The notes below the pieces were generated by a model, which searched no databases, had not been told where the DNA came from, and was given only the letters and a program-made list of their open reading frames with translations. From contig JAKMFM010000201.1 in the NCBI GenBank assembly GCA_022425445.1, positions 1 through 8,004 of the forward strand: a stretch of DNA of 8,004 nt. The letters run 5' to 3'. Both the position numbers and the translations under genes were made by a program. The DNA is from Planktomarina sp. (GTDB lineage Bacteria > Pseudomonadota > Alphaproteobacteria > Rhodobacterales > Rhodobacteraceae). Shown piece by piece: positions 1 through 5,136 of the stretch; positions within the stretch are counted from its first letter, which is position 1, and each line of letters starts with the position of its first letter.

Positions 1-885
1 TTTATGGGTCACAACTGCAAGCCGCGAAATTCGGTTGCGCATCTCCAAGGGCAAATCCACTGCTGTGGTCGCACGCAACGCCTGCGCTGCAAATTGTATA
101 TCAGCTCTTTGCAAACGACGTTCCACGTCAGAGGGATCCAACCCGAGGATATCAACCGCAACCACCTGCGCCTGTCCAGCGCTCATCCGCACAGCCGCAA
201 TCTCAATCCCCTGTGCCGTCGTACGCAGCGGCAACAGACCTAGGGGGCTGCTACGGCTCATCGCGACCTCTACCGATCCATAGCGCAGCAATTCTCGGGC
301 CAATTGGGTCCGGCCAGACCAATCGAGCGGTGAGGCCAGCCAATGGGTGTCAAAATCACCCATTGGCTCAAACTGGCCTTGCCAGTTCTCCTTCGGCAAC
401 CAAGCGTTCGGCTCAGCCGCCTTAATGGCAGGAGCTACTTCCGAAGCGGCCGAAAACACCAGATCATCCTGTGACGCCGTGAGCTGCAAAAACGCCATGG
501 GACGCCCTTGGTTGCGCGACTGCTCCACCACCTCCAGTGCCTTACGTTGCTGCGCCGCCCAATCGCTGGCATCTGCCCAGCTTCCCTCGAGGATCACAAG
601 AAGCTTTGACAGGCTTTGCCCCTTCGGTGCCGGGTTTACAATCGGACCGGCCAGGCCAACAATTAAACAGGCCATCACCAAGGCCCGCAACAGTAAAAGC
701 CACCACGGGGTTTTATCCGACTGGACGTCCTTATCCTTCAACCCCAATAGCAGTGCCACACCGGGAAAAACCCGTCGAATTGGTGCTGGCGGCACAGCCC
801 GAAGCAGAATCCACAACAGCGGCAAGGCTAGAAACCCTAAAAGCAACCAAGGCGCCGCAAACCCGATCGTAAAAAACAGCGTCAT
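1..885 (-). CDS. BatA-N/DUF4159-type membrane protein (partial, C-terminus off the window)
   Basis: The reading frame stays open from an ATG at 885 to the window edge, giving the N-terminal 295 residues of a longer protein. Two hydrophobic segments are visible, at about residues 10-29 and 60-81. They flank a short loop with the motif RAVPPAPIRRVFPG, typical of the aerotolerance-regulator N-terminal (BatA) domain. A soluble region follows that resembles a vWA fold; the strand LLVILEGSWADASDW (about 95-109) falls where a metal-site loop would be and lacks a DxSxS motif. Relatives I recall from Rhodobacterales are about 900 residues with a C-terminal DUF4159 domain, which would lie outside this window. 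A GGAAGG six bases before the ATG supports the start, and ATGA overlaps the stop of the DUF58 gene. It is probably an inner-membrane partner of the MoxR/DUF58 pair. The exact function is unknown. Confidence 0.88.
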   Translation of the reverse strand, partial: MTLFFTIGFAAPWLLLGFLALPLLWILLRAVPPAPIRRVFPGVALLLGLKDKDVQSDKTPWWLLLLRALVMACLIVGLAGPIVNPAPKGQSLSKLLVILEGSWADASDWAAQQRKALEVVEQSRNQGRPMAFLQLTASQDDLVFSAASEVAPAIKAAEPNAWLPKENWQGQFEPMGDFDTHWLASPLDWSGRTQLARELLRYGSVEVAMSRSSPLGLLPLRTTAQGIEIAAVRMSAGQAQVVAVDILGLDPSDVERRLQRADIQFAAQALRATTAVDLPLEMRNRISRLAVVTHK

Positions 886-1745
886 CGGCGGCCTTCCAAG
901 GCCTGATAGAGATCCAACAAGGCGCCGCTTGCTGGTTGATCTGTACTGTGCATAAAAAATTGCCAGCTCAGGCTCTGCGCCAAATTTTCGAGCTGCCCCT
1001 TGCGCTCTTCTAAAGCCTCAAAATATGAGCTGCGAAGATCATCGGCCTTCTGGCTCTCATGGCGCAAACTGCCCGCCATGCTCTCGAATAGGGTGCGCCC
1101 TTGAAAGGGAAAGTGAAGCTCTTGAGGATCTAATACCATCAGCAACACACCCTGCACTTGTTGACCGGCGGCCCGTCTCACCGTTTCACAGAGCGCTGCC
1201 AAATCACCGAAAAAATCAGAGGCAAAAACCGCCAAACTATTCGGCATCAAACCCTCAATTTCCGGTCTGCCAAAATCACGCGACGCAGGGCGCGCCATCG
1301 CCTGTGCAAGGGCAGAAATCTGCGCCCGGCCGGTTTGCGGCGGCAATGCCCCATCACTGGTGCCGACGCGTTCGCCAGCCTGATTGAGGAGAATTGCCAG
1401 AGCCAAAGCGATGATCGCGGCCCTGTGCAGCTTACTTTCTTTCTGACTGGAGAATTGCATCGCGGCAGAATTATCAACCCAAAACTGCACCGCCTGCGCC
1501 GCCTGCCACTCGTTCTCGCGCACAAATTGTTCATCTGCGCGCGCAGATCTCCGCCAGTCGATCGCGCGCAACGCATCGCCGACCTGTGCGGCGCGGTACT
1601 GCCAAAAGACATCCCCCGGCCCAGCGCGCCGCCGGCCGTGCCCGCCCAATGAAAAACTTTGGGCAAGCCTCTGCGCCTCTGCCAAGAGCTGTGGCCAATC
1701 AGACGTCAGCTCCAAGGCCGTGTTTAAGGGCAAGTTTGGATTCAA
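882..1745 (-). CDS. DUF58 domain-containing protein (vWA-like, MoxR partner)
   Basis: This is a soluble protein of 287 residues, a normal length for the family. The DUF58 signature is clear: GGHGRRRAGPGDVFWQYR at about residues 34-51, then AIDWRRSARADEQFVRENEW at about 61-80. Next comes a vWA-like strand and loop, WVDNSAAM, at 89-96. The usual DxSxS metal-site motif reads D91-N-S93-A-A95, so the second serine is missing. A late segment, SLAVFASDFFGDL at about 170-182, fits a vWA core strand. There is no signal peptide or membrane segment. The start is a TTG at 1745 that overlaps the moxR stop (TTGA), with AAGG seven bases upstream; no ATG lies nearby in frame. DUF58 proteins usually act with MoxR ATPases, probably as adaptors in assembling or activating target proteins; the target here is unknown. 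Family assignment is secure and function is inferred. Confidence 0.93.
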   Translation of the reverse strand: MNPNLPLNTALELTSDWPQLLAEAQRLAQSFSLGGHGRRRAGPGDVFWQYRAAQVGDALRAIDWRRSARADEQFVRENEWQAAQAVQFWVDNSAAMQFSSQKESKLHRAAIIALALAILLNQAGERVGTSDGALPPQTGRAQISALAQAMARPASRDFGRPEIEGLMPNSLAVFASDFFGDLAALCETVRRAAGQQVQGVLLMVLDPQELHFPFQGRTLFESMAGSLRHESQKADDLRSSYFEALEERKGQLENLAQSLSWQFFMHSTDQPASGALLDLYQALEGRR

Positions 1746-2749
1746 GTCTCTGCCTTCTTTTCTAAAATCATCTGCGTGACAGCTCCAATCAGCTCAAGCT
1801 GAGTGATGCCGCCTGCCCGAGCGCCGAATCCCATTGCCATACGGTGATTGAGCACCGCAGGCGCAAGATCGCAGACATCCTGAGCTGAGGGCGCATAGGC
1901 CCCGCGCAACAAAGCACGGGCGCGCACAGCCAGCATCAAAGCCTGCGCCGCACGCGGCCCCGGCCCCCAGCGCATGTTCTCCCGAACCTGCGCCGGCGCT
2001 GTTGGATCTTCCGGTCGGAATGCGCGCACCAGATCCAGGATCAATTCCACAATCGCCTCGCCCACCGGCATGCGGCGGATCAAGGCCTGCGCCGCCAGCA
2101 GCTGACCCGAATCAAAGACCGCAGAGACCTCCGTCTCCTGCGCGCCTGTGGTCGCCAAAAGAATGTCTCGCTCCGTTGATCGGTCCGGGTAAGGCACTTG
2201 TATTTCCAGCAAAAACCGATCGAGTTGCGCCTCAGGCAAAGGATAGGTTCCTTCCTGTTCAATCGGGTTTTGAGTTGCCAGCACATGAAAGGGCACACCC
2301 AGCGGCCGATCTTGCCCTGCAACCGTCACGGATTTTTCCTGCATGGCTTGAAGCAGCGCCGATTGCGTGCGCGGACTGGCGCGGTTAATTTCATCAGCCA
2401 TCAACAATTGGCAAAATACTGGCCCCTGGACAAAGCGAAATTGCCGCGTGCCATCGGATGCGGTCTCTAGGACCTCTGAGCCCAATATATCAGCAGGCAT
2501 TAGATCCGGGGTGAATTGCACCCGGTTGCCGTGCAGTCCCATAACGGTGGACAGCGCCTCAACCAAGCGGGTTTTACCAACCCCTGGCAGGCCCAGCAAA
2601 ACCCCATGCCCGCCACATAGTAATGTAATGAGCACCAAATCAACCACCCGCTCCTGTCCAATGAAAACCCCGCGGATCATCTCTCGGGCCTTTGTCAGCC
2701 TGTGCCCTAGATCTTGAATTTGTGGAACAAGCGTTTCGGCCTGGGTCAT
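1742..2749 (-). CDS. MoxR-family AAA+ ATPase
   Basis: This is a 335-residue cytoplasmic AAA+ ATPase of the MoxR branch (AAA_3 core plus AAA lid). Visible motifs, numbered from the chosen ATG, are: Walker A GLPGVGKT at 53-60; Walker B LLMADE at 115-120, followed by NRASPRTQSALLQAMQE; sensor 1 LATQNP at 157-162; the family motif LPEAQLDRF at 171-179 with a probable arginine finger at R178; and sensor 2 GPRAAQALM at 264-272. All catalytic residues are present. The ATG at 2749 is preferred over an in-frame TTG at 2764 because GAGG lies seven bases before it. The gene leads the cluster and overlaps the DUF58 gene by four bases. MoxR ATPases generally act as chaperones for maturation of protein complexes or metal cofactor insertion, together with vWA-domain partners. 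The client here is unknown. Confidence 0.96.
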   Translation of the reverse strand: MTQAETLVPQIQDLGHRLTKAREMIRGVFIGQERVVDLVLITLLCGGHGVLLGLPGVGKTRLVEALSTVMGLHGNRVQFTPDLMPADILGSEVLETASDGTRQFRFVQGPVFCQLLMADEINRASPRTQSALLQAMQEKSVTVAGQDRPLGVPFHVLATQNPIEQEGTYPLPEAQLDRFLLEIQVPYPDRSTERDILLATTGAQETEVSAVFDSGQLLAAQALIRRMPVGEAIVELILDLVRAFRPEDPTAPAQVRENMRWGPGPRAAQALMLAVRARALLRGAYAPSAQDVCDLAPAVLNHRMAMGFGARAGGITQLELIGAVTQMILEKKAET

Positions 2750-2808
2750 AAGATTGCCTCGCAATAATTTCTGTGTGGTATATATCTAGCCTAGCTTGAG
2801 AAAAAGAG
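2750..2808. promoter_or_regulatory. Divergent intergenic region between the MoxR and DUF1285 genes
   Basis: These 59 bases separate two divergent start codons, so they must hold the promoters, or at least the leaders, for both genes unless transcription starts inside a gene. An alternating TATATA core at 2779-2784 could serve as a -10 element in either direction. On the plus strand it is preceded by TGG, giving an extended -10 look. No convincing -35 box is visible for either direction; TTGCCT at 2754 is 19 bases from the core. A tandem CTAGC repeat at 2786-2795 follows. The promoter assignment is inference from position and base composition. Confidence 0.35.
2753..2765 (-). repeat. Inverted repeat over the moxR Shine-Dalgarno
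   Basis: ATTGC and GCAAT form a perfect 5-base inverted repeat around the 3-base loop CTC (GAG in the moxR transcript). The GAGG ribosome binding site (2760-2757) therefore begins in the loop and runs into one arm, seven bases before the ATG. The symmetry is direct sequence observation. Any role, either as an mRNA hairpin modulating ribosome access or as a small operator half-site pair, is inference, and a stem this short could arise by chance. Confidence 0.4.
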
Positions 2809-3402
2809 ATGACAACTGATATGAGCGGACAAAATATTGTGACACCATCGGCGGAAAACATCGCCGCCAGCGTCTCAGCCGCAACCCAGGGCAAAGGCTT
2901 GCCACCAGTGCACCTTTGGAACCCGCCATTTTGCGGTAACCTAGACATCCGAATTGCCCGAGATGGCACCTGGTTTTACCTTGGTACGCCCATTGGTCGA
3001 CCAGCTCTTGTAAAGCTGTTTTCATCGATTTTGAAAAGAGAGGCGGGGAAATATTACCTCGTGACCCCAGTTGAAAAAGTGGGCATTCAAGTGGATGATG
3101 CCCCCTTTGTTGCCGTGGATGTGGATCATCGCGACGGCGATTTGTATTTCACCACACAGGTCGGCGACACAATGATCGCTGGCCCTAATCACCCGATCCG
3201 TGTGGAGCGCGATGCCAAAACTGGCGAGCCCTCCCCCTATGTTCTGGTGCGCAGCAATCTCGAAGCCTTAATCGATCGCAAGAGCTTCTATCGCTTGGTC
3301 GACCTAGGCTCGCATGACACATGGGAGGGTGAAAGCTGGTTCGGCCTACGGTCGCAATCCACATTCTTCCCGATGATCCCGTCGCGGGAGTTAAATAACT
3401 AA
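2809..3402 (+). CDS. DUF1285 domain-containing protein
   Basis: This 197-residue soluble protein covers the full DUF1285 family. Recognisable segments are PPVHLWNPPFCGNLDIRIA at about 32-50, DGTWFYLGTPIGRPALVKLF at about 52-71, SSILKRE at 72-78, YYLVTPVEKVGIQVDDAPFV at about 82-101, NHPIRVERDAKTGEPSPYVLVR at about 127-148, and LEALIDRKSFYRLVDLG at about 151-167. There is no signal peptide or membrane span, so it is probably cytoplasmic. The ATG at 2809 has a GAG eight bases upstream. A second ATG at 2821 would shorten the protein by four residues and cannot be excluded. The gene is transcribed away from the MoxR gene across a 59-base spacer and converges on rluE. The biochemical function of DUF1285 proteins is not established, and nothing here settles it. 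Confidence 0.94.
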   Translation: MTTDMSGQNIVTPSAENIAASVSAATQGKGLPPVHLWNPPFCGNLDIRIARDGTWFYLGTPIGRPALVKLFSSILKREAGKYYLVTPVEKVGIQVDDAPFVAVDVDHRDGDLYFTTQVGDTMIAGPNHPIRVERDAKTGEPSPYVLVRSNLEALIDRKSFYRLVDLGSHDTWEGESWFGLRSQSTFFPMIPSRELNN

Positions 3403-3424
3403 TATAAAATAAAATATTTCTCTG
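3403..3424. other. AT-rich convergent spacer
   Basis: Only 22 bases separate the stop codons of the DUF1285 gene (plus) and rluE (minus). The stretch is almost entirely A and T. An AATAT/ATATT inverted repeat spans 3401-3418 with an eight-base loop, but it has no GC pairs. No GC-rich hairpin followed by a T-run is visible in either direction, so I cannot call an intrinsic terminator. Transcripts from the two sides may overlap. Confidence 0.5.
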
Positions 3425-3973
3425 TCAGACTATCAATTTCTTGTAGTCCCCCGGCATGAGATCCCCCAAACGCCAATCGCCAATTTGCGCGCGGATGAGG
3501 CGTAGGCAGGGGTGGCCTACGGCTGCGGTCATCCGGCGAATTTGGCGATTTTTACCCTCGCGTATGACCATCTCGATCCAGCTGTCCGGCACCGATTTGC
3601 GCACTCGAATAGGCGGATTGCGTGGCCAGAGGCCCATTGGCTCTTCTATCAGTCGCGCTTTGGCCGGTTGCGTGACTCCATCTTTCAAACGCACCCCGCG
3701 CCGTAGGCTTTGCAATGCGTCCTCTTGCGGCGCGCCCTCGACCTGTACCCAATAGGTTTTTGCCATTTTGTGTTTTGGATCGGCAATTTGGGCCTGCAAT
3801 TTACCGTCATCTGTTAGGAGCAACAGCCCCTCGCTGTCCCGATCCAATCGACCAGCAGGGTAGACATGCGGAACCAGGACATAGTGCGATAGAGTCTCAC
3901 GCCCACTGGCCTCGAGGCTTCGATCGGTGAATTGTGATAAGACATTGAACGGCTTGTTGAACAGGATCAGCAC
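3425..3973 (-). CDS. rluE: 23S rRNA pseudouridine synthase RluE
   Basis: The protein belongs to the RsuA/RluB/RluE/RluF pseudouridine synthase family. The catalytic loop is GRLDRDSEGLLLLTDDG, in which the aspartate after RL is the nucleophile. Downstream are PRNPPIRVRKSVPDSW and EGKNRQIRRMTAAVGHPCLRLIR, both closely matching E. coli RluE as I remember it. There is no N-terminal S4 domain, which separates RluE from RsuA, RluB and RluF. E. coli RluE modifies U2457 of 23S rRNA, and the same target is inferred here. Start choice: a GTG at 3973 (182 residues, beginning at LILFNKPF) has AGG seven bases upstream and overlaps the preceding gene by seven bases. An ATG at 4000 would add nine residues, has a closer AGGA, and overlaps by 34 bases. 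I prefer the GTG, but the choice is uncertain. It is the last gene of the polA-led unit. Confidence 0.93.
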   Translation of the reverse strand: MLILFNKPFNVLSQFTDRSLEASGRETLSHYVLVPHVYPAGRLDRDSEGLLLLTDDGKLQAQIADPKHKMAKTYWVQVEGAPQEDALQSLRRGVRLKDGVTQPAKARLIEEPMGLWPRNPPIRVRKSVPDSWIEMVIREGKNRQIRRMTAAVGHPCLRLIRAQIGDWRLGDLMPGDYKKLIV

Positions 3974-5112
3974 GTGAGCGCCTGTTCCAAATCGGCGCAT
4001 AGATCCTGCGCATCCTCAATACCGATGGATAAGCGCAGAAGCTGTTCAGGAATGCCTGTATCAGGTTCAATCGTGTGCCTATGTTCCACAAGGCTTTCCA
4101 CCCCGCCCAAAGAAGTGGCGCGGTGAAATAAATTCAATCGACCTGCGACCCGCAGAGCATCCATAGCCCCACCCTTGACGCAAAAAGACAAGAGCGAGCC
4201 AAACCCACCTGTCATTTGTCGCTTGGCCACCTTATGTCCTTCGAAATTGGGCAAGCCGGGATAAAATACGCGCTCCACCGCGTCGTGGCTTTGCAAAAAT
4301 TCTGCCACAGCCTGGGCATTTTGGGACATGCGCTCGACGCGCAAAGGCAGAGTGCGAATCGAACGAATAAGCAGCCAAGCCTCAAAACTGCCGATCACCG
4401 CGCCCGCGTCATGACGATCTATGGCGATCGCTTGCCAATGCGGATCAGCAGGAGCATTGGTCGCCAAAACTCCGGCCAAGACATCCGAATGGCCATTGAT
4501 CCCTTTGGTCGCCGAATGCATGACAATATCCGCCCCAAAATCCAAGGCGCGAGTCAAAATTGGGGTGGCGGCCGTGGCATCAACCACCAACCTTCCGCCC
4601 GCCGCATGGGTGGCCTCGGCGACGCGCGTGATATCTGTTGTCCGCAGCCATGGGTTTGAAGGCGTCTCAACAAATACCAGATCCGGCCGGTGACGCGCGC
4701 ATAAACTTTGCGCCTGCCCAATATCGCTCAAATCCGCCTCAATCAGCGTCACAGACCGGCGGGCACAAAACTCCCGCAACCACTTTGTTGTGCCCCAATA
4801 AATCTGCGACTGCACCAAGACTGTCGCACCACTTTGCACCGCACGAAACACCGCCGCAATCGCGGCCATACCATTGGGAAACAATAATGCGGCCTCGGCG
4901 TTGTCAAGCTGCGCCAAAAGTGCTTCGGCAATACGGCACACGTCGTTGTCATCACGGGCATAGATATTGCCTGTGGGATGCGGCTGATAGCTGCGATCCC
5001 GTGCGAAGGTGGTACTGGGCTGAATGGGCGGGACCACCCCGCCGCTGGCCGCATCAATATATCCGCCCGCCTGTGCCGCAATGGTCGCTACTGATAGGCC
5101 GCGTTTCGCCAT
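3967..5112 (-). CDS. Cys/Met metabolism PLP-dependent enzyme (cystathionine gamma-synthase/lyase family)
   Basis: This 381-residue protein is a full-length fold-type I PLP enzyme of the Cys/Met metabolism family, normally a cytoplasmic tetramer acting in transsulfuration. Expected residues are present: Y51-A-R53 for cofactor phosphate contact from a neighbouring subunit, G81-M82, the active-site tyrosine at Y105, D178 facing the pyridine nitrogen, the Schiff-base lysine K203 in HSATKGINGHSD, SLGGVESLVEH at 334-344, and R360 in LRLSIG for the substrate carboxylate. Several usually conserved positions differ: NDVC replaces NPT after the YxR motif, DATA replaces DNTF, and G follows TK instead of Y. 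Substrate and reaction (gamma-synthase, gamma-lyase or beta-lyase) therefore cannot be assigned. The ATG at 5112 has a strong AAGGGGA about five bases upstream, which decides it over a TTG at 5133. It lies 24 bases after polA and overlaps rluE. Confidence 0.93.
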   Translation of the reverse strand: MAKRGLSVATIAAQAGGYIDAASGGVVPPIQPSTTFARDRSYQPHPTGNIYARDDNDVCRIAEALLAQLDNAEAALLFPNGMAAIAAVFRAVQSGATVLVQSQIYWGTTKWLREFCARRSVTLIEADLSDIGQAQSLCARHRPDLVFVETPSNPWLRTTDITRVAEATHAAGGRLVVDATAATPILTRALDFGADIVMHSATKGINGHSDVLAGVLATNAPADPHWQAIAIDRHDAGAVIGSFEAWLLIRSIRTLPLRVERMSQNAQAVAEFLQSHDAVERVFYPGLPNFEGHKVAKRQMTGGFGSLLSFCVKGGAMDALRVAGRLNLFHRATSLGGVESLVEHRHTIEPDTGIPEQLLRLSIGIEDAQDLCADLEQALTC

Positions 5113-5117
5113 AGATT

Positions 5118-5124
5118 TCCCCTT
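5118..5124 (-). promoter_or_regulatory. Strong ribosome binding site for the PLP enzyme gene
   Basis: AAGGGGA lies five bases before the ATG at 5112 and is the best Shine-Dalgarno match in the window. It fixes that ATG as the start and fills most of the 24-base gap after polA. This implies independent re-initiation by ribosomes on a shared transcript rather than coupling by overlap. Confidence 0.75.
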
Positions 5125-5136
5125 TTGCCTCAAACT

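Noticed and set aside
347..955. A 202-codon open frame on the plus strand, opposite the BatA-type and DUF58 genes
   Set aside because: It is antisense to two genes whose minus-strand products match known families and junctions. The translation is low-complexity, rich in serine, alanine and arginine, and has no domain.
1..2749. The MoxR cluster as a new defence or phage-related system
   Set aside because: The gene content matches the well-known MoxR/DUF58/BatA-type neighbourhood in a housekeeping context. There are no nucleases, toxins, mobile-element remnants or composition shifts around it.
2750..2764. TTG at 2764 as the moxR start
   Set aside because: The ATG at 2749 has GAGG at ideal spacing, and the extra codons would encode the ribosome binding site itself.
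3401..3418. AATAT/ATATT inverted repeat as a two-way terminator
   Set aside because: The stem has only five A-T pairs and an eight-base loop, too weak for an intrinsic terminator, and no GC-rich stem lies nearby.
5113..5133. TTG at 5133 as the PLP enzyme start
   Set aside because: The intervening codons contain the strong AAGGGGA ribosome binding site for the ATG at 5112, and homologues usually begin near the MAKRGLSV position.
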